Assembly (NCBI GenBank): GCA_947440575.1
Contig: CANETF010000022.1
Coordinates: 1 to 36,509, forward strand
Length of the DNA: 36,509 bases
From: Verrucomicrobiaceae bacterium
Lineage (GTDB): Bacteria > Verrucomicrobiota > Verrucomicrobiia > Verrucomicrobiales > Verrucomicrobiaceae
Reading direction: 5' to 3'
Positions within the stretch are counted from its first letter, which is position 1. Every line of letters starts with the position of its first letter. The notes below the pieces were generated by a model. It saw only the letters and a program-made list of their open reading frames with translations, was not told the DNA's origin and did no database searches. Below are positions 24,689 to 32,414 of the stretch, one piece after another. The position numbers and the translations under genes are program-made.

Positions 24689-27652
24689 TTAGTCGAGGTA
24701 AACAAACTCATTTGCATTCATGAGCATCCGGCAGAGGGCGAAAAGACCTTGCTCGGTGACGAGGGTTTGAGCGGCTTGGAGTTCTGCGGCGGTGGGTGGG
24801 CGTTGGAAGCACACCTCGAAGGCGCGGCGGATGCGGGCGGGTGTGTCGGCGGCTTCGTTTTCGATGCGCGTGGCGAGGTAACGGGCCTGCCGGAGCATGA
24901 AGTCGTTGTTCGACAAGGTGAGTGCCTGGAGCGCAGTGGTGGTCTGCATTCGCGCAGGCGTGAGGTTCGCGGGGTCTGGGCAGTCGAGCGTGGTCATGAA
25001 CCGATGCGGCGTGGTGCGCACGACGAAGCGGTAGATGCTGCGCCTCCAAAGTTCGGGCCTGTCCGGCGTGATGTAGTCGTAGATGGGCGCGTAGGCCTCG
25101 GTGTAGTTGAAGTCCTTGAAGCCGGGGCCGCCGCGCTCGGGATTGAGTTTGCCGCTCACGGCGAGCACTGCGTCGTGCAGCGACTCGGCATCGAGACGGC
25201 GCGGGTTCTGCCGCCAGAGGAGGCGGTTGGTGGAATCCAGAGCGGCCGCAGTCTTCGTCGCATCCTTTCGGCTGAAGCCGAAACCACTTTGCTGTCGATA
25301 CGTGGCACTCATCACGATGAGTTTGTGCACTTGCTTCAAGCTCCAACCATGGGTGATGAGTTCACGGGCGAGGAAGTCGAGCAGCTCGGGGTGGCTGGGC
25401 TTGTCGCCGCCGAGGCCGAAGTCGCTGGGTGTGGTGACGAGCCCCTGGCCGAAGTGGTGATGCCAGAGTCGATTCACGAGCACGCGTGCCGTGAGGGGGT
25501 TTTCGGGATGAGTGATCCATTTGGCGAGAGCGAGTCGGCGCTGCGCTTCAGGCATGTTGTTGTCGCCAAAGGTAGCTGCGCTATGCTTGGTCCACGAGAG
25601 GGCGGCGGGGGTGACTTCATGCGCTTCGTCCTCAGGATTTCCACGGCGCTGCACTTTGATGACGGGCGGTTTCTCTTCCGAAACGATGGCATAGACTTTA
25701 TCCAGCTCAGGAAGAGCCTTGAGTTCAGTTTCAAGCTGCTGAGCTTCTCTGCGGAGTCGTTTCAAAGTGCCTGCTTCGGCTTCGGTGAGCGTCTGGTTGC
25801 CAACTTCGGCGACGAGTTTCGGATCACCGATGAAAAGCAGGTCACTGCCGATCCCATCGCCGCCATCAGTGGCGATGAGGGTGAGCGTTTTCGCGGTGGC
25901 AGGCACTTCGACATCGAGCGCGGCGGTCTCATCTTTATGAAGTTGGAGCTTTTGAAACTTCTGCGCGGCATCGACGAAAATGGTGAAGTCGGCTTTGGAT
26001 GACGCGGCCTCTTTTGCGGCACCGAAGCCGACGAGTCCGGTGAATCGCATCGCCCGCAGCCCGCTTTTTTCACGCAGCGCCGCGAGGTCGAAGGTGATGC
26101 CGCTGTTCGCGTGCATGGCGAGCATTGTGTGGCCCTTTCTGGTGAAGTCGATGCCGCCAAGCTTGCTGTGACGTTGAGCGCTGATCGGTCGATTGGCGAT
26201 GGAGTCCCAAAAATGGCCACTGGTTGCCGGAACACCCTTCACCTCGGTTTTGAAGTCCACGGTGACCTTGCCTTTGCCATCCGGCACGAAGACCCACTTC
26301 ACACCCGGCACGTTTTCGACCTTTTGCAGACGGTTCGTCTGGATATCGCGGTGATAAGCGAGCTTGTCCTTTGTGACTGTGCCGTTGCGCACGTCGATGC
26401 TGCTTTGTTCGGGAATAAGTTGCGCGAGTTCGAAGCCTTCACCGGCGAGCTTGGCGATTTCCGCCCGTTTTTGGACCAGCGTCTCGGTGATGCGGGCCTT
26501 TTCGGCTTCGATTCGCTTCGACTCCGCCGCATTCACGTCGCGGTCGCCGCGCTTCACCCCGGCAAAGACGGACCACAGGCTGTAATACTCCTGCTGGGTG
26601 ATGGGATCGAGCTTGTGATCGTGGCAGCGAGCGCAGTTGATGGTGATGCCCATCGTGCTGGTGATGACTTGTGTGACCATATCATCGAGATCGCCAGCGC
26701 GTGCAGCGCGCTTGAGCATGTCGCTCTTGGTTTCCACTTGGCCGACAAAATCCCACGGACCCGCCGCCAGGAAACCCGTGGCGACGAACGATTCCTTATT
26801 CATCACATCGCCCGCGATCTGCTCGCGGAGGAACTGGTCATACGGCTTGTCGGCGTTCAGTGAATCAATGACATAATCGCGATACCGCCAAGCATTCGGT
26901 CGCAACTGGTCGCGCTCAAAGCCGTGAGTGTCGGCGTAGTGCGCGATATCGAGCCAATGCCGCGCCCAGCGCTCGCCGTAGTGCGGTGAGGCGAGGAGTT
27001 CGTCCACCAGTTGCTCGTAGGCTCGCGGATCCGTATCCTGCACGAACTGCTTCACTCGTTCGGGCGAAGGCGGCAGACCTTGCAGATCAAAGGTGAGTCT
27101 TCGGATGAGCGTGCGCTTGTCCGCCTCAGGCGATAGCGCGAGCTCCTTCTCGCGGAGTTTGGCGGTGACGAAGGCGTCGATAGTCAGTTGCTCGGGCTCG
27201 AGCCCGACTGATTCAGCTAAAGACGAAGCCACTTTCACTGGCTGAACGGACCAGTGCTGGTTGCGGTTATCCACTGTCGCCGCTTTGTCCGACTCATTCT
27301 CCGGCCAGACAGCACCCGCTTCGATCCATGCTTTGACCACAGCGACCTGCGCCGCCGTGAGTGGATCTCCTTTGGGTGGCATGCGTTCGTCTTCATCGGC
27401 GCTCGTGATGCGCTGGAACAAGGGTGAGGCATCTGCTTTGCCAGGCACAATCGCCGCTCCATCGTGGCCGCCTTTGAAAGCAAAGGCTTTCGCATCGAGG
27501 CGCAGTTCACCCTTCTGCTTCTTTTCGCTGTGGCATTCGATGCACTGCTTTTGCAGCAGCGGACGGATTTTTTGCTCGAAGAAAGCGATGCCTGCGGGCT
27601 CGGCGGCGAGAGAGGCCGAAGTGGTGAGGAGAAGTAGGGCGAATGACTTCAT
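24689..27652 (-). CDS. PSD1-type planctomycete cytochrome with NPCBM-like domain
   Basis: 987 aa from the ATG at 27652 (signal peptide MKSFALLLLTTSASLAAE). Heme motif CIECH at 37-41; DUF1549 about 150-360 with RWARHWLDIAHYADTHG and a second heme motif CARCH near residue 340; a middle region about 500-620 that looks like an NPCBM sugar-binding module (NSGITFDLAALREKSGL, DFTIFVDAAQKF, TLTLIATDGGDGIGSDLLF); DUF1553 in the last ~270 residues (NRLWHHHFGQGLVTTPSDFG, TTTALQALTLSNNDFM). Exported two-heme protein, probably glycan-directed, reaction unknown. Two stretches (about residues 140-155 and 788-796) are encoded by repeat elements D and C and are absent from the paralogue at 7753-10617. Followed immediately by its DUF1501 partner. 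Confidence 0.9.
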   Translation of the reverse strand: MKSFALLLLTTSASLAAEPAGIAFFEQKIRPLLQKQCIECHSEKKQKGELRLDAKAFAFKGGHDGAAIVPGKADASPLFQRITSADEDERMPPKGDPLTAAQVAVVKAWIEAGAVWPENESDKAATVDNRNQHWSVQPVKVASSLAESVGLEPEQLTIDAFVTAKLREKELALSPEADKRTLIRRLTFDLQGLPPSPERVKQFVQDTDPRAYEQLVDELLASPHYGERWARHWLDIAHYADTHGFERDQLRPNAWRYRDYVIDSLNADKPYDQFLREQIAGDVMNKESFVATGFLAAGPWDFVGQVETKSDMLKRAARAGDLDDMVTQVITSTMGITINCARCHDHKLDPITQQEYYSLWSVFAGVKRGDRDVNAAESKRIEAEKARITETLVQKRAEIAKLAGEGFELAQLIPEQSSIDVRNGTVTKDKLAYHRDIQTNRLQKVENVPGVKWVFVPDGKGKVTVDFKTEVKGVPATSGHFWDSIANRPISAQRHSKLGGIDFTRKGHTMLAMHANSGITFDLAALREKSGLRAMRFTGLVGFGAAKEAASSKADFTIFVDAAQKFQKLQLHKDETAALDVEVPATAKTLTLIATDGGDGIGSDLLFIGDPKLVAEVGNQTLTEAEAGTLKRLRREAQQLETELKALPELDKVYAIVSEEKPPVIKVQRRGNPEDEAHEVTPAALSWTKHSAATFGDNNMPEAQRRLALAKWITHPENPLTARVLVNRLWHHHFGQGLVTTPSDFGLGGDKPSHPELLDFLARELITHGWSLKQVHKLIVMSATYRQQSGFGFSRKDATKTAAALDSTNRLLWRQNPRRLDAESLHDAVLAVSGKLNPERGGPGFKDFNYTEAYAPIYDYITPDRPELWRRSIYRFVVRTTPHRFMTTLDCPDPANLTPARMQTTTALQALTLSNNDFMLRQARYLATRIENEAADTPARIRRAFEVCFQRPPTAAELQAAQTLVTEQGLFALCRMLMNANEFVYLD
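25266..25290. repeat. REP-like half element, copy C (inside a coding region)
   Basis: Hairpin TTTCGGCT-GA-AGCCGAAA at 25266-25283 followed by CCACTTT at 25284-25290, matching one half of copy B. It encodes SGFGFSRK of the PSD1 cytochrome on the minus strand. The paralogue at 7753-10617 has about 7 fewer residues between the same flanking anchors (TY-x-Q and RLLWR). Confidence 0.65.
27188..27235. repeat. REP-doublet-like element, copy D, decayed (inside a coding region)
   Basis: Perfect palindrome TCGGGCTCGAGCCCGA (27192-27207), then a mismatched second hairpin TTCAGCTAAAGACGAA and an intact end GCCACTTT (27228-27235). The other outer end is no longer recognisable. It encodes KVASSLAESVGLEPEQ of the PSD1 cytochrome; the paralogue at 7753-10617 has about 9 fewer residues between the QP and IDxF anchors. 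Confidence 0.6.
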
Positions 27653-27672
27653 GGGTTTGGGGATTGAAAGGT

Positions 27673-28971
27673 TCAAAGGCTGGAAATCGTGCCCCCGCTG
27701 CTTGCAAAGGCTCCGGTTTCCAAGCCGAGTTGCTGGAGCATGGTGACGAAGAGATTGCAGAGCGGTTTGTTTTGCACGGTGTCGAAGGCGAGGTGCTGGC
27801 CGTGTTTCAGGCCGCCGCCAGCCAGCAGGATGGGGAGGTTGGTGCAGTTATGGACGTTCGCATCGCCGAGGTTGCTACCGTAGAGGACCATCGTCTGGTC
27901 GAGCAGGCGGCTGCCATCGGCGGCGGGGGTGGCGGCGAGCGAGGCGAAGAGGTCGCGGAGGTGACGCATCTGCTGGAGGTCGACTTTTTCCAGCTCGGCG
28001 AGCTTCTCCTTCGACTGACCGTGGTGGCTGAGATTGTGATAGCCATCGCGGGTGCGTTGCTGGTCGGCGATTTCGAAAACGGGCGTGGCGAAGCCATCCA
28101 CCATGAGCGTGATGATGCGTGTGGAGTCGGACTCAAAGGCGAGCCGTGCCATGTCGATCATGAGCTGGATTTTGGGGAAGAATTTGGCTTTGTCGGCGAT
28201 GCCCTTTGGCTGGGGTGCCTTGGTGGCCGGCTTGGGCTTTTGCTCCCATTCGCCGGAGATGACAAGGCGCTGCTCCAGCTCGCGCACGGAGGTGATGTAT
28301 TGGTCGAGACGGCTTTTGTCATTGCCGCCGAGTCCGCGCTGAAAGCCACGCATGTCATCGCTGACCGCGTCGAGAATGCTGCCGCGCTGCTGAAGCTGGC
28401 GCAGGCGGGTGTCGATGTCCTTGGTGTCGCCTTGGAGGAACATTTTCCGAAACAAAGCGGCCGGGCTGTCTTCGGCGGGCAGCAGCACGCCGTCGCGGGT
28501 CCACGATAGGCTGCGGTTGGCTTTATCGATGTTCACGCCGAGGTTCAGGGTGGGAAACCGGGTCTGCTGGCCGAGTTTTTCCGCAGCGAACTGGTCGAGG
28601 GAAATGCTGTTGCGGAAGCCACTGCGCGTGGGGTCGCGCGCGGCGGTGAGAAAGCAGTTCTCGGTGCTGTGTCCACCCGTCACCGCAGGATGCGAGAGGC
28701 CGCTGAAGACGGTGAAGTCACCGCGAAAGGCGGCAATTTCGTTCAGGTAGGGCGAGAGCGTGTAGCCCGCGCCTTTGTCCTTGGGGAAGAAGTGCTGCGG
28801 CAGCACGCCGAGGTTGTTTGAGATGAGCAGCATGCGTTTCGTGGCCTTCGGCTCGGCGGCACGGGCGAAGGCGGGCGTCATGCACTCCAGGGCAGGCAGG
28901 GCCAGTGTGACGCCGAGACCTCGCAGGAAGTGGCGGCGGGGGATGGATGTGGCGATGTGGGGCGTGTTCAT
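27673..28971 (-). CDS. DUF1552 (HXXSHH) family Tat-exported protein
   Basis: 432 aa. Twin-arginine leader RRHFLRGLGVTLALPALE at about 12-29. The exact family motif H312-N-L-S-H316-H317 is present, with KRMLLISNNLGVLPQHFFP near the start and VLYGSNLGDANVHNCTNLPILLAGGG near the end. Function unknown. Its start overlaps the stop of the DUF1592 cytochrome (28968-28971, ATGA), the classic DUF1592-DUF1552 pairing, so the two are probably made in fixed ratio and act together outside the cytoplasm. The next gene (PSD1) starts 20 bp after its stop. Confidence 0.93.
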   Translation of the reverse strand: MNTPHIATSIPRRHFLRGLGVTLALPALECMTPAFARAAEPKATKRMLLISNNLGVLPQHFFPKDKGAGYTLSPYLNEIAAFRGDFTVFSGLSHPAVTGGHSTENCFLTAARDPTRSGFRNSISLDQFAAEKLGQQTRFPTLNLGVNIDKANRSLSWTRDGVLLPAEDSPAALFRKMFLQGDTKDIDTRLRQLQQRGSILDAVSDDMRGFQRGLGGNDKSRLDQYITSVRELEQRLVISGEWEQKPKPATKAPQPKGIADKAKFFPKIQLMIDMARLAFESDSTRIITLMVDGFATPVFEIADQQRTRDGYHNLSHHGQSKEKLAELEKVDLQQMRHLRDLFASLAATPAADGSRLLDQTMVLYGSNLGDANVHNCTNLPILLAGGGLKHGQHLAFDTVQNKPLCNLFVTMLQQLGLETGAFASSGGTISSL

Positions 28972-31900
28972 GGCTGGACGACTGAACCAAGGAAAAGGTG
29001 ACTCTGCACGAGCGCGTGGATAAGGTCCTTCACGCGATACCCCCCCTTCGCGCAGGCATCGAGCATGGCCTCGATTTCGGTTCGCTCCGAGAAGCGAACG
29101 GGGGTGCCGGTGGCGTGCAGGGTGAGGTGTTCGAGGAAGTTTTTGGCGAGTTGGCGGGGGTGCGCGGTGAGGTGGCGTTTCAGCTCGTGGATGTCGCGGA
29201 AGGTTTCGCCGGTGGACAGTTTGCCTGCGGCGTCAACGGCCTGTCCGACGAAGTAAGTGTAGGGATGACCGGCGGGATCAATGCCGGTGACTTTTTCGCC
29301 GCGCTCCATGCCGCGATAGCGGTCACGCCACGCGCCCATGACATCGAAGTTCTCGAGCGCGAAGCCAACGGGATCAAACTTGGCATGACACGAGGCACAA
29401 GTCTTTGATGCGGTATGCTTGGCGAGCAGGGCGCGAATGGTGGCGGCACCGCGGATGTCCGGCTCCACGGCGGGCACACTTTTCGGCGGCGGTGGCGGCG
29501 GCTGGCCGAGCAGCTTTTCCATGATCCAAACGCCGCGCAACACGGGCGAAGTGGTGGTCCCATTAGCCGTGTGTTTCATCAGCGCAGCCTGGGTGATGAG
29601 TCCGCCAAAGGGGCTGCCCATTGGCAAGGTCACGCGCTGCATGGTGGCCCCGCTCACGCGGGGCAAATCGTAGTGAGCAGCGAGGCGGTCGTTCACGAAA
29701 GTGAAGTCGGCAGCGATGACCGTGCTGGCGGGCAGATTCTCGCGTACCATGGCGCGGAGAAATGCCTGTGTCTCACGCTCCATCGAGTCCACGAGATAGT
29801 CGTCCTTGCGATACTCGGGATACAAACGCTCGTCCGGGATGTCGCGGCGGAGCTTACGCAGGTCGAGCCATTCTTCGGCGAAGGTGCGTACGAAGTGCTC
29901 AAAGCGTGGATCTGCGATGAGACGGTCGGTTTGAGCTTTCAGCACATTGGGCTGCCGGAGTTCGCTGCTTTGAGCGAGTTGGATCAGTTCGTCATCGGGC
30001 CGCGAGTTCCAGAGGAAATGAGAAAGGCGGTTCGCGATGGCAAACTGCGCATCAGGTGCCTCTTTCCGGGGCTCGGTGAGGTATAGGCAGTGCGATGAGC
30101 AAAGCAGCGCCTGGTAACCCGCGAGCATCGCATCGGCAAAAGCGGCTCCAGCCTTGAGTTTGGCCTGGATGACCCTCAAAAACGGCTCATGCGCTTCCTC
30201 ACTCATCGGACGCAACGCGGCTTTGGCGGCGAAACGGCGGTAAAGCCGATCCGCATCGTCGGCAGTGGCTTTGGAAGGCACGATGTCGCCAAACAGCACG
30301 CGATGCGAGGCAGGCGGCCACTCGGTGCTGACGATGGGGCCGGTGACTTCGAGCCACTGGATCGCCACGCCGCGATGTCCTTCGGGCGGCATTGGCGGGT
30401 AATCATAGAAGAAGCCTCCATCGGTGCGGATGAAGGGCACGGGCAGGCCGAGCGGGCTGTATTCAAAAGTTTCGCCCGACTTGAGATAGATGATCGTCTC
30501 GAACTCGCGGGCGTCGGGTTGCAAATCCATCCAGCCGCCCGTCTCGCGCACATCGCCGGAGACATCCGCACCGGAAGGCTGGCGGGCGCGGAAAGACATC
30601 GGCACAGGCTCATGTGCGGGCAGGAGGCGAAAGTCCCTCACTTGGCGCACGGCGCGGCCTTTGAAACGCAGGCGATACGCGCCATCGGCCTTTGCCTGAA
30701 AGCCTCGTGGATAACCGAAGTAAGGCCAGGTTGCGGAGCGGAAGAGCGCCATCTCCAGAGTGGGATCGCGCCTCTGCTCGGGCTTCATTTCTTTGAACTG
30801 CGCGTTCGAGATGGGTACCCTGCGGCCATCACGGGCGAAGAACAGCGCCTCGGGTCCGCCGAAGGTTTCGAGACTTGGAAAGAGGTCGGTCCCGGTGAAC
30901 CTTTGAGTCGCTGGAGGTGCAGGCGGCTTTTCACCCGCCATCGCCGTGCGCAGCGCGGTTTCGGTGGCATCGAGGTAGCCTTCCATCTGCACTCGCGACA
31001 TGTCGAGCAGCGCGGCCACTTTGGTGAAGCCATGTGCGTCGCGGTCTTCGGGGACTTTGTCGCGGATGTCGAGAGTCGGCAGTTCCAGCAGCACCCGCAG
31101 GTTGTTTTCAAACTCCACTCGCGTGAGCCGCCGCACGGGGCCGCGACTATTCCTGGCTATGTCGGCCCGGTCGGCTGCGTCGATGGCCTCGGCGAGCCGT
31201 GAGGTCAGGGTTCCGCGTTCTGCCTCTGTGACCTCGGATTTCTCCGGCGGAGGCATTTCACCGAGGCGGATGCGGTCGAACACGCGCATCCAGCGGGAGC
31301 GTGTGGTGGGATCATCGAGCTGCGGTTTTAGTGCGGTGATGTCGAAGTCGCCTTTCGCCACACTGTCGTCGTGGCAGTCGATGCAGTGCTTGTCGGCGAA
31401 GGTTTGGACGTGCAGGCCAAGGTCGTCCGCCGCTGATTGGGTCTGCGCTGAGGCTGGGAATGACACTTGCTGTACGTTGGTGATCCGGAGTTCCTCGAGG
31501 CCGGATTTCTGGTCCACAACGCCTTCGACTTGATCCACCAACTGCTCGCGGGTGAGTTTCCAGACGACTTGACCGGAGGGTGTGATTTCCGCGAGCAAAT
31601 CGCGGCCTTCCTCCGGTGTTTTCAGATGATAGTCTCCACACGCGATGAGTAGATTGCCGTTCGCCAACCGAGTCATGCCGAGCAGATAGCGGCATTGGAG
31701 GCCGAGGTCTTCAATGGTCCAGCAGCCGAGTTTTTGGCCTGCGGCGTCGAGGTGGAGCAACTGGCAGCCGGTGGAGGTGGAAACCCAGAGCGAGCCGTTG
31801 TCACCGGGCAGGATGGCGAAGGCTTTTTTGACGGTGGGTGTTGGCTTTAGCAGAGGATCGAGCGGGATCGTCTGCAACACACGACCGGTCTTTCTTTCGA

Positions 31901-32411
31901 CCTTCAGCACAGTCTTGCGCCCATACTGGCCGACCCAAAAGGCATCGGTATCCGGCACCTCACGAATCATGCGGTAGCGAAAGTGCAGCGGATCGTCCGC
32001 GAGGTCGGGCAGTGGTGTCTCGCTAACCTCCTTGCCACTGCAATCCACGATGCGGATTTGATTCGCGCCGCTGTCCATCATCGCGAAGTTCTTGCCGCCC
32101 TCAAGCACCGCCACGCTGTTAGCCTCCGCGCCTTTTGCGCCGGCTCGGGCCTTGTGCTCCATGACGAGATTTTTTGCGGCATTGAACACCGCCAAGCCGC
32201 CCTTGTGGGCATAGGCGATGCCACCATCCGGCAGTCGCCATGCATCATAGATCCCGCTGTGACCGGGATGTTTCAGCCGATTCGTGACCTGACCTGCGCG
32301 ATTGATCTCGATGACCTGGTTGTCTGCAGCAAGGAGGTAGCGCTCCTCGGCAAGCACGAAGCGGCTGCCAGGGTGAACGAGCAATAGAAGGAATAGGAGC
32401 CAATTCTTCAC
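28968..32411 (-). CDS. Beta-propeller/DUF1592 planctomycete cytochrome fusion
   Basis: 1147 aa, signal peptide about 1-21. Residues ~25-315 are short repeats of a beta-propeller of the PQQ/NHL look (RYLLAADNQVIEINRAGQVT, DAWRLPDGGIAYA, GMTRLANGNLLIACGDYH, EITPSGQVVWKL). A cytochrome domain follows with CIDCH at 343-347, then DUF1587 (RRLTRVEFENNLRVLLELP), DUF1595, DUF1592 (ANRLSHFLWNSRPDDELIQL, EEWLDLRKL), DUF1588 with CASCHAKFDPVGFALENFD (heme at about 1004-1008) and DUF1585. The propeller could be a substrate-binding or dehydrogenase-like module feeding electrons to the hemes, but no PQQ ligand residues can be assigned. Translation is coupled to the DUF1552 partner; 3 bp separate it from the DUF1501 gene upstream. 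Confidence 0.9.
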   Translation of the reverse strand: MKNWLLFLLLLVHPGSRFVLAEERYLLAADNQVIEINRAGQVTNRLKHPGHSGIYDAWRLPDGGIAYAHKGGLAVFNAAKNLVMEHKARAGAKGAEANSVAVLEGGKNFAMMDSGANQIRIVDCSGKEVSETPLPDLADDPLHFRYRMIREVPDTDAFWVGQYGRKTVLKVERKTGRVLQTIPLDPLLKPTPTVKKAFAILPGDNGSLWVSTSTGCQLLHLDAAGQKLGCWTIEDLGLQCRYLLGMTRLANGNLLIACGDYHLKTPEEGRDLLAEITPSGQVVWKLTREQLVDQVEGVVDQKSGLEELRITNVQQVSFPASAQTQSAADDLGLHVQTFADKHCIDCHDDSVAKGDFDITALKPQLDDPTTRSRWMRVFDRIRLGEMPPPEKSEVTEAERGTLTSRLAEAIDAADRADIARNSRGPVRRLTRVEFENNLRVLLELPTLDIRDKVPEDRDAHGFTKVAALLDMSRVQMEGYLDATETALRTAMAGEKPPAPPATQRFTGTDLFPSLETFGGPEALFFARDGRRVPISNAQFKEMKPEQRRDPTLEMALFRSATWPYFGYPRGFQAKADGAYRLRFKGRAVRQVRDFRLLPAHEPVPMSFRARQPSGADVSGDVRETGGWMDLQPDAREFETIIYLKSGETFEYSPLGLPVPFIRTDGGFFYDYPPMPPEGHRGVAIQWLEVTGPIVSTEWPPASHRVLFGDIVPSKATADDADRLYRRFAAKAALRPMSEEAHEPFLRVIQAKLKAGAAFADAMLAGYQALLCSSHCLYLTEPRKEAPDAQFAIANRLSHFLWNSRPDDELIQLAQSSELRQPNVLKAQTDRLIADPRFEHFVRTFAEEWLDLRKLRRDIPDERLYPEYRKDDYLVDSMERETQAFLRAMVRENLPASTVIAADFTFVNDRLAAHYDLPRVSGATMQRVTLPMGSPFGGLITQAALMKHTANGTTTSPVLRGVWIMEKLLGQPPPPPPKSVPAVEPDIRGAATIRALLAKHTASKTCASCHAKFDPVGFALENFDVMGAWRDRYRGMERGEKVTGIDPAGHPYTYFVGQAVDAAGKLSTGETFRDIHELKRHLTAHPRQLAKNFLEHLTLHATGTPVRFSERTEIEAMLDACAKGGYRVKDLIHALVQSHLFLGSVVQP

Positions 32412-32414
32412 GGG

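Noticed and set aside
24539-26002. 487-codon open frame on the plus strand
   Set aside because: Antisense to the start of the DUF1501 gene and the end of the PSD1 gene; low-complexity product without motifs.
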